Shown here: positions 44,813 to 56,688 of the stretch, in pieces
How the letters are laid out: each line of letters opens with the position of its first letter
How positions within the stretch are numbered: position 1 is the stretch's first letter
Assembly: GCA_020740775.1 (NCBI GenBank)
Contig: JAHEWK010000009.1
Span: forward strand, 3,038,001 to 3,102,000
DNA: 64,000 nt
Reading direction: 5' to 3'
Origin: Ilyonectria destructans
Taxonomy: Eukaryota; Ascomycota; Sordariomycetes; Hypocreales; Nectriaceae
The notes under the pieces: model-generated
Database searches by the model: none
Told to the model about the DNA's origin: nothing
The model's input: the letters and a program-made list of their open reading frames with translations, nothing else
Translations under genes and position numbers: made by a program

Positions 44813-45600
44813 ATGACTAACAATGACGCGGGATTCTCGTTTATGTCTCATCCCGGCAATCAGCTAGCTAAGACCTACCTCAAGCTCTGCTACCGAGCAA
44901 GCAAGGTTTACCGCAATAGGCTTTGGGACAGCGACTGGGACCAAAGCGGTATATTCCAATACTCGAGGAAGGAGGAGGCGCTTCGAGCCTCCATTCTAGG
45001 CGGTATGCTCTGTACGGGTGGCCAGCTGCCGCGATGCACTGAAATCCTGAGTCTCTACTGTGTTTTCGGAAAGCTTCATCCAAGAGGCGTATTCAAATAT
45101 GACCGGTCCATGATATATATAACACGTCATCACAAAACAAAGAGGTCTACGAACGGCGAGTTTGTCGTTGCCTGCTTCCTTCTAGCTCAGCTTAGATACA
45201 AATTATACAAGTACCTCGTCTATATCTGGCCCTTCATCGATATGCTATATTGGGAGAGGGAACTACTGACCAAGGCTCCCGATTCCCCTTTCCTCCTCCG
45301 CCATAAGGGCGAGGCTACTATCAAGCCGTAGCAGACCGGCCGCCTAGTCGCGATACTGAAGGAAGCAACATCGAGGATCTGATAAAAGCTAGCTATAGTG
45401 CTAGCTAGATTGTAAATTTAGATAATTTGGATTTTAAGGCATTCTGGAGGTTAAGTTACAGAATTTATAAGTTTAGATATAAAGGTTAGAATAGCAATAG
45501 GGCGAAAAAGTTAGATAGAATTCCAGCAGATAGAAAAAAAGCAGCTTGAAACCCAAACTTAGGCCTTAGCAACTGTAACGTACATAATGAAAAGACAGTA
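44813..45600 (+). pseudogene. RecQ/telomere-linked-helicase-like relic (N-terminal region)
   Basis: An open frame of 172 residues, NDAGFSFMSHPGN then TGGQLPRCTEILSL, MIYITRHHKTKRSTN and YLVYIWPFIDMLYWERE. It resembles the conserved N-terminal region of large fungal RecQ-like (subtelomeric, telomere-linked) helicases; my assignment rests on the GGQxxRxTEI and HKT patterns. After the stop at 45331 similar sequence seems to continue (GRLVAILKEAT) but breaks into stops and drifts to high A+T, as after RIP. The helicase motor itself is absent from the window. A relic of a transposon-like or subtelomeric gene is the best reading. Confidence 0.5.
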
Positions 45601-46309
45601 AATTCCAACGTTAGGTTCCCTCACTGAGGTGTGCGTACTTGTATTATTCGTAACTTTTATATCACACAGATCATCCATTGCTCTGTCAAGCACATTCAAC
45701 GTTGACGGAGGCTTATTTTAACACATGTTGTATAGCATTCGCGTGAATACGTCAACTGCCGACGACTGTCTCAGTTCCGCCATTCTCCACCAGAAATTCT
45801 TCGGGTCGTTGGTGGGTATGGCGAGCAAGCATGCAGTCAGGGTGACCCTGGCGCCTACGAATTGCAGGCGATCTGGCTTCTTCAACGTCACCTGCTAGAG
45901 CTTCCAGACGCAGTTTCGGACTCTCGGGCGAATTTATAAGCCCGTCGTAAAAATCTAATTTTAATGCGCAAGGCATTCAGCTCTATGAGCGGTTCATTCG
46001 GCTTGCCGCTTATCCAGCTGTTTCGGCAGCCTGCCCTAGACTACTGCACGGCTCGTAAACGTCCAAAAGCGGAAAGGTCTTTACGAGCTTGGAGGGAGGG
46101 GTGAGATGCACAATTTCCACGTCATTGATGCATTGTAGGTCATGGACACAGGCTCTCTCATCAAAAGAATCCTCTATATTCTGCTTCCAAGTTCCTGTTG
46201 GGTCAGGTCAATCAAGGCCGATCCGATTTAAATAGCCAGGGTTTTGTGGATTGATTATTGTTCAAATTGAACCTCGATGTACTTTCTGTTTGCCATCTAA
46301 ACTCTGTGC
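45601..46309. other. intergenic region
   Basis: About 700 bp, nothing supported beyond probable 3' ends. Confidence 0.4.
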
Positions 46310-48243
46310 TCAGCTCTCATAGCCAACCAAATCCGCCATCAGCAATGCACACGATGTTGACAATGGTCGCCGTATCCAGGTCACATCATCAGATCTCTCA
46401 CTAACATCAACCGCCTCTTCCACCAGTTCCCATTGTCCCGTTGTCGCGTCTTTATCGAGGTATCGAAAGACAATGCGATCACCTCCGGCTTCAAAGACGA
46501 ATTCCCGGCGCAACAGCCGCTGCCACTGTTCCGTCACTGAGCCTTCCGCCATATTGATCCGCTCAACGGCAAGGCTCCTCACGGCCAAAACATAGAGCGA
46601 GTGCGAGTCGAGCAACCCGTCCTGGCCGGGGTAATCCTTCAGCATCCACACAGCCTCGTCACGAGCTAACGGGTCGCGGCAGAAGAAAGCCAGCACGAGT
46701 AAATATGATGCGACACCGCACTGTAATGACAGCTGCTGGGCTGGCTCTGTGATCTGCCGCTCGGCTGTGCGCAAAGCTAGTTTGACTACCGACAAGTATT
46801 CGTGGAATAGATGCGATCGCGCAGACAACAACTCAACGTCAAGGTACTGTAGGGGGTCACCGAAGGTGTAGATACCCAGATACTGTAGGCGTAAATGGAT
46901 TGCTCGCAGAGCTATCGGCGACTCGGGCTCGAACATGATGATCCTGTTGAAAAGAGGCAAGTATGCCGAGTCCAGAGCTCGCATTGCTTTTCTCAATCCC
47001 TCGCAGAATTCCCGCACTTCCGTGTCCCCGAGAAAGTCTACCTGAAACCCGCTCATCACCTCTTCATTCTTGCAGCCCGAGGCAATCAGAGCACGCATGG
47101 TTCCAGCCATGACCTGCATCATCTTGATCTGTTGACGTTGGCAGGCCATCCAGTACCCCTCAAACTCGTCTAGGTCGTTGAAGCTGGCCGGAACGTTCTC
47201 TATCGTCGCAGTGGAGGGCGTTAGTTCGCTGAGGAGCATCATGAAGGATTCAACCGTGTGCTTTTTCTCTTTTAATCCCTTGGCAAGGTTTGGTAGGGAT
47301 GGACCGGATCCAACCTCATTCTGGACAACAGTTCGGCTTTGTGTTAAGAGCTGGATGAAGATGTCCCCCACTGCTCCAAGCAGAGGCTTCGGGTCTGGCG
47401 CAAAGGCGGCCACATGGCGACGAGTCGCATCATCATCGGTCAAGAGGGCAAGCAGCAGAGCCAAGCCATGATTCACATGATTCAGCGCGGCTTTTCTGTT
47501 TCCCCGTAGTATTTCAAAGAACAGAAGCAGCAGCGATAGAAACACGGCGTTTTGCGGAGAGGCCTGTTGATGTTGCAGCTTGAGAGAGTGACCGTAACAA
47601 GTCATGGCGTGGAAGTAGGATACCCGTCCGTCGTCGGTCAACAGATCTGGTATCGGTACTGGGTGGAGCGTCTTCTGGTTGGACTGGCGATGCCATACGT
47701 TCAACGCACCGATGGCCATTGCGGCATGACGAAGTGTGCTGTTATTGTGAGCGAGTTGAGGCAGAGTCACGGCCCAGAAACCTCTATTGGAAGCCGCAGT
47801 AATCCAAGGTCCCTGAACCAACTCGACGAATTCTTGGAAATAAAGTGTGCCTTGAGAACCCCGAAAGGAGGAAGATTCGACGTCAAGTCGCAGTTGTACT
47901 CTCGGCGGCGTTGCAAGATCAACTGATTTGGAATTCCAACAGATTTGAGTAGGTGCGTCGGTCTTCTTCCTCGGCTCGACAGCATAACCCTCACAATGAC
48001 CTCGACTCTTAAGGCATTTAAGGCAGTGCGGCCGGGCTTCGTCGCATTTTACACGCCGCTTTTTGCAAGTAATGCATCCTGTCCGTACTTTGGGAGTGCT
48101 TGTACGAAAGTGTTTTGGCTTCTCAAGAGACCTGGTAGAAACGAGATGATGGGGCGTTAGCTTTGGAATACGGGACACCCAGTATCGTCATCGCCCACTT
48201 ACGTTTTGGGATGATTGGGAACACCTGGGTTTGGATCGGCCAT
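46310..48243 (-). CDS. Zn2Cys6 transcription factor
   Basis: Two exons, 48243-48203 and 48131-46310, give 620 residues. The first exon encodes MADPNPGVPNHPK; the 71 nt intron has textbook signals (GTAAGT, GCTAAC, TACCAG) and joins in phase 2. The longer open frame that begins inside this intron is therefore not the real start. The zinc cluster CITCKKRRVKCDE...CLKCLKSRGHCEGY occupies about residues 30-60. The rest is the fungal regulator body of the Fungal_trans_2 sort, with RHAAMAIGALNVWH-like helices. Its targets are unknown. It shares strand with the regulator at 48846-50955, about 600 bp upstream. Confidence 0.92.
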
Positions 48244-48845
48244 GGCATTTCTTCTCTTATTATTCGACACTCTGAGGTTGATGGAGAAGTAATACTCAAT
48301 CAACTAGGCTGCTATCGCCGGGGGGGAATCTTGGCTGCCCCTCCGGATTCCGGCCTAACTTTTCTGCGGGTACGTGCGCTGTGACAGGCCATCTGTGAGC
48401 ATCTAGGGTAGGCTCGACTCGACCACTTTGTGCTATATAGCTTGCCCGTGAGAGGTTGGACGGTGGCATTGGCGAGCTAGTATGCGCCAGCGTACTAACC
48501 TACGTCTTCTAGTCTATGGAAGTCGCTCGTGATTTGGGGAATCGCCTGTTCGTATTAGTTTCTGAAAGCCGCCGCCCGGTGGCGTCAACCCTGCGGCGGA
48601 CTACTAAGACTCCGTTCTCCAATCCCGATCGACTGTTGCTGGGATTCAAGACGGAAATATCGAAACGTCGACGGTTCTAGATGAATTCTCTCTTTAGGCA
48701 TCCTCATTAAATTATATCCTCCCCTTTTCCTTCTTTGTGCTAACGCGCAAGGGGATTTGAATAGCAAAAATGCATAGCCTCACTGGCGAATCTTACCGTT
48801 CCTAATATATGTACATTCAGATGACCCCAATAGCAAGAATCATAG
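48244..48845. other. intergenic region
   Basis: About 600 bp between two minus-strand regulator genes; promoter of the 46310-48243 gene and 3' end of the next. No gene seen. Confidence 0.5.
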
Positions 48846-50955
48846 TTAGTTCTCCCACGAGCTAAAAACTTCTGACAGCCAGGCATCGTCGGAAAAGTCC
48901 ATCGCTACAAAGTCGCCGGGCGCAACATCCGGAGCCTCCAGCTCTAGGGCACTCCGAGCTACAGGGTCTGTACCCAGGGTCGCATCCACACCTTCAAGAG
49001 CCCTCTGCCAAATGGGAATTGCGCCTCGCAGTGTCATGGCGCACTTTGTGAAAAAGTCGCTCGCATCGCTTCGGAACTGAACTGCTTCAGGTACTGAGCC
49101 CATATGTTCCGCGCCGCGTTCCAGGGTTTGAATCAAATCAACTGCGTTTCGTACGGCGGCGCGGTCCCACGCGGGATCTTCTCTCATGGCGAGGCGGTAA
49201 AGAACGTGGGTGTAGCGCCCGAAATGAACTAGCAACCCTAGAGATGCTCCAAACAACTCTCCCGGGGTGAGGGAGAACCAGTTGTCCAGACCCTGTTTGA
49301 TGGCATGGATGCAGGCGTAAAAGCACCCTGTTCTTCCAAGCTCGTTTAACACGAAGGTGTTGTCGGTGGGGGGATTTGTGCTGTACAGGGGCAGGTCATT
49401 AATCATCATGTAGGTATCGTAAAGGTATGACCGTACAACTTCTGCTCGACGCGTCAGTCATTGACGGCTTCCAATCACAAATGGAGAATACGCACTGCTT
49501 TCCGACATTTCTGGTCGAAACCCTTTCTCGACAGCCTCGAGATTTAAACGCAAGGCTTTGATATGTAATATGGACGGGACCTTTGGAGGACCGTAAGCCT
49601 CAGACTCGAAGAGACGCTCATACGTCAAGGCAGTTACAACATCCATGACCTTTTGTATTTGGACGAGAGAGACAAGTAATTCGTCACCGGGTGTTTCGGC
49701 TTCGTTAGCGAGATGGCGTAGACAGTCTTCCATATGCGACGTCCACCTCATTGGCTGCGACTTGAGAATTGATGATATGCTAGGATGAGTGATAATCAGT
49801 ACATGACTGGGCCATTTGAAAGCCAGGCAAACCTTGAGCTTACGTTGAACAGATCGCAAAGCATGCCAATGTAGCTCTCCGCTCCTCATTTGTACGATAA
49901 TTTGGCACTTGTTGCTTGATTGGATAGTCAAAGGGCTTGTAAGCATGTTCCTCTTTAAAAGGAGTCTCCTGGTTAGGCCGATCGAGCCGGAGATCAAAGA
50001 CAAGTGATGCTGCAAGATTCGAATAGGTGCACAGAATCTTTTTACCTTTGCCATGATCCATTGCCCTGGATGAAATATCAGCAACAGTTCTCATTGAAGA
50101 GTCTATGGCATCATAGGAAATACCAGGCAAGATATGCAATGAGTCCCAATAAGAGGTCAATGCTGCGCTCCCCGTCGATTATGAGGCTTTGTGCTAGGGT
50201 CTCGCGAGCAGTCTTGTGGAACATGTCCCTATCCAACGTAGACTTGCAGCAGAGTGCTCGGATGTTGAGCCAGAGAAATGGGCGTTCGCGCTGCAAGCGC
50301 GCAGCGCTTTTATATGACTACAGTCAGTGCTTGCACCAGAACCGCTTCCCGATGACTTGGCGCGTGGACTCACGTACGTAAGTTCAGGTGGGATGTGAAT
50401 AAAAGGCAGCGCTTTTAGATGGTGGGCTTGGAAAGTCCTTAGATACTCGTCCGCTTGTGATGGGGGTAGCTGTAGGGAATGGACGGAATCAGCCGAATGA
50501 GGTATTGTGCGGACTGAGGACATCTCAGACAGTCTCCCGGGTTGGGCAATAATATCAGGAATAGATGGGATTGCCTCATTCGATTGACTGTGCAGTGAGT
50601 CTCCAATAGCGCAAGTCGGAAGACCTGAACTGAAACCAGTGTGCTGTTGATCGCTCCGAGCGCCGCCTAAGTCGTGGCATTGTTCGAACAGCTTTGTCGC
50701 AGCTTGTGTCGTAAGCAACGTGACCAGATCATCAAGTTTCTCCTCTAGCCGGACTGTCTTACTCGCCGGTCGTCGAGTGAGACGTTTGTAGGCAACGACC
50801 GACGGGTGACATTCTTTACTCAGTCGGTGACATCTTTGGCAGCTGTTACCTGGTCCTCGACTAATGCATCGGCACTTGGCTTTAGAACACCCGACACAAG
50901 CGTGACCATAGGGTGCGGATTTCGGGACGTTGGGGTTGAGGCTGGGCGAAGACAT
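48846..50955 (-). CDS. Zn2Cys6 transcription factor (five exons)
   Basis: Exons 50955-50378, 50306-50124, 50065-49844, 49779-49496 and 49441-48846 form one frame of 620 residues; phases 2, 2, 2 and 1 agree throughout. The cluster reads CVGCSKAKCRC...CQRCHRLSKEC (about residues 20-48), a variant with spacing typical of a large fungal subgroup. It is followed by a coiled-coil-like LEEKLDDLVTLL. The body shows RPFLWLNIRAL, LAASLVFDLRLDRP and RWTSHMEDCLRHLA, hallmarks of this subfamily. An upstream in-frame TTG exists, but ATG 50955 is the first ATG and lies in a good context. The promoter contains three copies of a CGGCGGGAT-type motif (51097-51219). Confidence 0.9.
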
Positions 50956-51096
50956 GGCTGAGTGGTACGGATTTGAAGCCGTATAGAGTCTCCTCAATCC
51001 AGCTCGTCAGCCTGGCTCGCAGGTCCAGAGCACGGGACGGCAAGATGATGCTCCAAGCCATCAGGACGAGACAAAGGGGGTTTACTGAGACAAGTG

Positions 51097-51219
51097 CGGC
51101 GGGATTCCCACGTTTTGATGACGAATCCCGCCGTCAACAATCCTAGTCGACTCCACAATCCATTTCCGCACCAATGGATGGAGGATGGTTCGGCGGCATT
51201 GGGCAACAAAATCCCGCCG
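51097..51219. promoter_or_regulatory. inverted CGGCGGGATTC motif plus third copy upstream of regulator
   Basis: CGGCGGGATTC at 51097-51107 and its exact reverse complement at 51123-51133 form an 11 bp palindrome with a 15 nt gap; a further ATCCCGCCG lies at 51211-51219. They sit about 140-265 bp before the ATG of the minus-strand regulator. CGG half-sites in inverted order are the usual target of Zn2Cys6 dimers, so autoregulation is a reasonable guess but not shown. Confidence 0.5.
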
Positions 51220-51932
51220 TGGGGATAAGCATCCTTCGACCTACCCAATATCAGAGGTGCCGGTCGGGTTCGGGCTGGGAGGTGTGTTCAAGTGGCAGGT
51301 AGGGACTTGGTTGTTTTCAAAAGAGAGTTCAGATATAGAGATGAAAACGTACGTAAATTAACAAAAGCAATATATACAACATAAAATAGACTACTTAATA
51401 GCATAAGATAGTATCTATTAGATATAGAGTAGCAGATTATTTTTTATCTTTCTTTCTTTGTATATATGTGGTGACGCCCCTTTTATTGTCTAGGGTAGAG
51501 GTTTAAGTTATCTGAGCCCGTGCCGTTAATCCGAACATCTGCATTCGTTGCCGGGGATCCACATATATTAGCAACAGTACAGAGCATCGGAATATATATT
51601 CGCCGTGTACTTTTGTTCTGTACCAATCATGATGGCCTTATTTGTTCCTTGCAGTCGTGCACGTGCCTGGACGGGTAGTCTACTACGTACCAGTATGATA
51701 TCTGTGTGCAATAAGAATGCTTCAAGCTCCATTTTCGGGCGTGTCCTTTTGTTCTTCACCAATCCTGCTCCCCAGGGTGCTCGGGAAGGAACTCACTATC
51801 GTGGGCCACAGGGTTGAGCCGTGACAGACTCACGACGCCTGATTCGTCGACATATGCCTGACCTATAGTTGCCACCCTTGGGTTGTCTCATTGAGCATCA
51901 ACCAGCCATTCCAACGCTGCAGCAGATCGATC
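51220..51932. other. intergenic region
   Basis: About 700 bp, including an AT-rich stretch at 51340-51475; promoter of the Clr5 gene. No other gene supported. Confidence 0.45.
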
Positions 51933-53268
51933 ATGCCTGCCAATACGCATACAGAAGACGAGTGGGCCCGTTTGCAGCCCCATATCACTAAGCTCTACTC
52001 GGATGAGGCGAAACCACTCAAAGAAGTGATGGAGAGAATGGAACAGGGCTATGATTTCCATGCCACGTGAGTCATGGCCGAAATGCAGCTTCAGAGCGGG
52101 CAGGGGTGGGTGCTAAAGTACTTATAGAGCGAGAATGTACAAGCACCGCCTTCAAAAATGGGGCTTGGATAAAAAATTCAAGGAAAAGGAAGTGGTTCAC
52201 ATGTCTCTTGTCAAACGACAACGAGATGCCCTTGGGAAACAATCTGTCTTCTATGTACGAGGCAGACAGGTCGACTGGGATCTGATTGAAAAATATCTCC
52301 ATCGCAGACCGGATCTGCAGACTAAGATCAACGCGGGCATGCTTAAGCTGAGCAACTCTAGGTCTAATATCGTCTGCCGCTCTCCATCACCAGATCCGAT
52401 CCTACATGCATCTAGCACTCTTCAATATATGGACGAACTGCTCAGATTGCTTGATGGCTACTATATATCAAAGTTTGATGGAATCCCGAGTACAGATGGT
52501 GCTGACCTAGTCCGCGATGATTTTGTCACTATCCGATGCCTCAGAAAACTAGATCAAGCTCGCACCATGATATACGCGGACATGCCGGAATTTGGCTTTC
52601 GTATCCTGAACGAGGCTCTTGATGATCTGAGGTTTGTGGTGAGGGGCGAATACGCCTCCCTCATGTTCCATCTCTTCGATGTGGTCACACTGTTTGACCA
52701 GCGACACACATCCTTGATAACCGAATTACTACGTCACACGTACGGAATCCTGTTGATCACGTTTGGAGAGAGTCATCCTTTAGTTTGGCTACTGCGTCGG
52801 CTTATTGCTTTGTCGGAACATGATCGATACGAGGTTATTGCGAGTCTCATGAAAGCTATTGTTGAGAGGTTCGAACGTCTCAACGTCAATGGCCGCATGC
52901 TTGAAAGGCTCAGATGCCACCAGTTTTTGTTATTGGACCACATAGAGAGCAAGGGAACCACGACAACGACTACTTTCCCAGAGATCGATGCGGGTTCTAC
53001 GGATGCAATCAGTACTGGCTATCTTGGCAGGTTTGCTGGTCGGTTGATCTTCAACCAACAGTTCGAGGAAGCGGATCGCTATTCGGATTTAATGATCCCT
53101 TGGCTCCAGAGCCCGGAAAATAAGCAAAATCCTGCCTGGTCAGATATCCAAATGTTTTACTATCACATCAAAGCACATGGCGCATTTTCGAGGGGTGAGG
53201 ATGAATCAGGCGAGGTGTGGCTAGAAAAGGTCAAGGAGCACTCGAAACATTATTTCTCGGAAATGTAG
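51933..53268 (+). CDS. Clr5-domain protein
   Basis: Two exons, 51933-52066 and 52128-53268, give 424 residues with a 61 nt intron in phase 2. The N-terminal ~55 residues (EDEWARLQPHITKLY, then DFHATARMYKHRLQKWGLDK) are the Clr5 domain, a fungal helix-turn-helix-like module. The Clr5 name comes from a silencing factor of fission yeast; many filamentous-fungal copies have unknown roles. The remainder is helical, with no repeat signature that I can prove, although MLERLRCHQFLLLDH and similar stretches look TPR-like. The short open frame starting at 52135 misses the Clr5 start and should not be used. Possibly nuclear. Confidence 0.85.
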
Positions 53269-54810
53269 CGGATATTATTCGACACGACCCAGAGCGGAAC
53301 CTGTTTTGGAGGTCGATGAGTCAGTTGGTTATTTCTGGCTGAGGTGTGGTGTGACAAGTCCCTCAGCAGCCCCCTAGGCTTTGGAGTGTGTGGTCAAGGG
53401 TCGCTAAATACTACGGCTGTGGAACAAAAGCAAAATTCAGCTCCAGTCATTTTGGGTTTCAAATGGCAGGCTAATATATGGAATCAATATTATATTGTGC
53501 TTTGTGTTTCTGATACCCTTTCTCCCAGGATGGCTGGAGTAAGTGCCTCGCTGAACCCAAGCCCGCATGCCTCAGATCCGTTCATAGAAGGTAATATGAA
53601 TGCGAACTATATTACACCATGGGATCAATTGGACAGGAAAAATCGCGATTAAGCTGCTCCGAGTGCGGTCAGCAGTGTGTTCGCGATTAGTTTCTGACTT
53701 CACAGGTCATTATAAGCGTGCTGACTGTTGAACGAGACTTCATTGGCCGCAATGCGCACTATGTCTCCTGCACAAGGACCATATTAATACGGAACATCTG
53801 GATACTTGTGTGGGCCAGCTTACCGTATTTCTTGTGCAAATTGAGAATATTGTGGCTTCCGCTCCCACCTAGGTCATCTTTCAACAACCACAAGCGGGAA
53901 ATTCATGGCAGCAAGGGACCTGGAACAGATGCTAATGGATGAAATGTACAAAGAGCAAGTTGGTGGTCAACCTTGTTGTGATCTACACAGCCGAAGCTGA
54001 TTCGGAGGTGATGTAATCGTATTGACCCTATTCCCACTCACATTGAACCTGGGCTATTATTGACGGGCCAATGCTGACTGTACCATTACTTACGGTGACG
54101 ATGTGCATCATGCGCACAACGTCATCATGTGCCCTCGCTCGCGAGTTTTCGAGGCGGTGTTTGCACACAATACGAAAGTAATTTTACTAGATCAGGATTG
54201 TTAGAGGCCAAATTGGTCATTCAAGTTCTGTCTAAGAAACGGAATCAGGCGTCGTCACTCTTGAACACGACCCCGAAGCCGTCACTGAGAAAAATTATGC
54301 TGTATTGGCTTCTATTTATATCAAGTCCATAAAGCAAAAGTGTACAATAATTACTAAAGTATCTTACCTAAGTTAACGCTTTTAATAATATATATCCAAC
54401 AGTAACGGATGGACACCATTGAATTTAGCACCACACAACGGACACGCTGAGGCGGTCAGGGCTGATGTGGAGGAACTGCCTTCGGCAATGTCATGTGCTT
54501 TTGATTGCTGAATATTGAATGTCACATATTAGTCGCCTCCACAGATATTCAGACGAGCGATGAGGCCTTGCTAGTAACCAATGTAATTGGACTTTTGCTT
54601 AACGCAGGTAATAGTGAAAGAAAAGAGAACTAGCTGAGGACTATGATTTGCTTCCTTTAAATGCAAACACACAGAGAGAGCCTGCTAATTACTACAAGCC
54701 TTAAGCTATTTTTGCTGTTGCCTGCCTCCATCCTCCATAAAACTTACCGTCCGTCCATTCACCAATAGTAAACTGCGTTTCTCCCTGGTTTCTCTGTATA
54801 GGTGTTAGCG
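53269..54810. other. gene-poor region with ankyrin relic
   Basis: About 1.5 kb. Apart from an ankyrin-like fragment at 54404-54510, the open frames have no recognisable motif; decay of a larger repeat-containing gene is possible. Confidence 0.45.
54404..54510 (+). pseudogene. ankyrin-repeat fragment
   Basis: One frame reads NGWTPLNLAPHNGHAEAV, a good match to the ankyrin consensus (xGxTPLHxAxxxGHxxxV), then loses similarity and stops. Only about one repeat unit is left; nothing around it is in frame. Probably debris of an ankyrin-containing gene. Confidence 0.55.
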
Positions 54811-55859
54811 TTAACCAGTACTGTTCAAGTTCAACATAAGCTGGGATGCTAACGTGTGACGGAGCATTACGTGGTAGCGCGGGACATAGAAAGGGGGTTT
54901 AAGAGAAACGCCTACCAGTTCCCAACATTCCGCACCGAGAAGTCCTCTGGCGCCCTCGTCTTCCGGTTCACCGATAGCTCCAGCAACGAACAAGGCGGGA
55001 ATGTAATGTTCATCAGAGCCATGGGCATCGCGAAAGTACGGATGCTTCATCAACCTAGCCAAGCCCTTCCTAAGATTGGGACCGCCACCGTTCTTGACAA
55101 TGACGTCCTCAAGAGCTGTTCTAAACTCGAGATTCTCGCGGTCCGGTGGCCGTTCCATGGCAAAATTGTCCTTGTACTTCAGCATGTACTTCCACTCAGT
55201 ACGGTACAAGTTGTGGACGCCTCCTCCTGAACCGATGAACAAATACCCTTCCTCTCTCAGCGGCCGAAGTACCCTCCCCATCCGAGCATGGTCAAAGGGG
55301 TCGAAGTGCGAGTTCAGGGATACAACGGTGATTGGTGGGCATCCATCGGGAAACATTGCGACGAGGATGGGGAATACGTCAATCATCCAAGTCCGATTCA
55401 CATCTTCCTCCACCTCGAAGCCAGCATCGCTGAGCATTTGAATGCATCGACGGCCTGTCTTTAGGTCTGGGTTCGGTTTGTAATCACGCCAATGCTTCGG
55501 ATGGACGTTGGACACGGGCATGATATCTGGTGTTGGATTCATGCCGACCTTGATCTTGTCGTCATCCACCCACCAGTGAGCTCCCTAAGAAGCAAAGTGT
55601 GTTAGTGCCAGTGTTGACTCCTGGGTAATAGGTGTGCATGGTCTGGTCGCTTACCATCAGAACGACACCTTTGATGCCATGGTCTAAGGCGTCCTGGCCA
55701 ATCTTTCGCCAGTAGTCCTTGACTCGTGAGTCCTCACCCAACAACATGGTAGTCCCATGGGACAAAAAGTGAACAGGTGGTAGGCCTAAGTGAAAGGTCA
55801 GGGCTCGTGGTCAGTCCTGTTTGCCGCATTGCCGACGGTGAAACAAACTCACCAGCCAT
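54811..55859 (-). CDS. LigB-type extradiol ring-cleavage dioxygenase (DODA-like)
   Basis: Three exons (55859-55853, 55785-55655, 55584-54811) give 303 residues; the first exon is only seven nucleotides (Met-Ala plus one base) and is joined in phase. The protein is a class III, non-haem-iron or zinc enzyme that opens catechol-type rings, as in DOPA 4,5-dioxygenases. Metal-ligand candidates are His12 in FLSHGTTM, His49 in GAHWW, His170 in GGGVHNLYRTEW and His239 in DEHYIPALFVAGA. All motifs of the family are present, so it is probably active. The substrate is unknown. It stands alone, between the ankyrin relic and an orphan gene, with no catechol pathway genes near. Confidence 0.9.
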
Positions 55860-56688
55860 AACCGCGGAGCTTTTTGAACGAGCCGCGATCTGAAAAGGCT
55901 ATTTATTGCCTAACTAAAAGATCCAGCCACACTTGTGGGTCACGGGTCTTGAGTTGTCTTGAAGCCTTAGGAGAAGTGGGTAGCTGAGTTGTGAATGTAT
56001 TCGGGAAGCCCGATGAGTTGATAAGCAAATGGCGAAGGCGATGTCTGTTCATCGACGTATCCCGTGCCCGATCCCCGCATCCAATTGCCGGTCACAGAGG
56101 GGGTTTAAGCGGTGGGAATCTCCTCCGCGCAGCTAGGCTGTCCTCAAGCTGTTGGGGCAACCGAGCCGGGAAAGTTCTCCACCTCATCCGGCCGGTGGGG
56201 GCAAAGCCGGGAAGTATGTCTGTCAGGTGATTGAAGATGATAAATCAAAACTACGTCTCCACCGGAATCTGTGTCTTTGGCCATGAATTGAGTTGAGTGC
56301 TTGTGTTGATTGTTTGTTTTGAGTTTTGCCGAGGGGTGTTCGCACTTCTTCACCAGTCTAGCGCAAATTTTGGTTGCGGGAGCTCATTGTCCTGCCCGGC
56401 TGCCTTACAATGGAAGCATAGACTTGCTAAATTTGAAGAACAATAAGAGGTCACCAAAAGCTGCGCCCACGATGAGTATAACCGGAAATGTAAAACAAGA
56501 CACTATAGCAACTAAGATACCGTAGAGGTCTCACAAAAGGATAGGGCGAGGAACGGTAGACTGTCGTGAGCTAGTTCCCCGCTCCCAAAGGAAAATGACG
56601 AGAGATCATGGAGGGTTGACTTGTGAAAGTAATTGTGATTTGCCTGTGATTCTACCTCCCACTCTTCCCCGACCCCGACAAGATCCCA
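55860..56688. other. intergenic region
   Basis: About 830 bp; promoter of the dioxygenase at the left, 3' side of a small gene at the right. Nothing else supported. Confidence 0.5.

Noticed and set aside
48132..48178. Start of the 46310 regulator at 48178
   Set aside because: The first 16 residues of that frame are intron sequence; a canonical intron and an upstream ATG exon at 48243 fit better.
53344..53652. 102-residue open frame after the Clr5 gene
   Set aside because: No recognisable feature and no splice partner; likely 3' UTR or intergenic.
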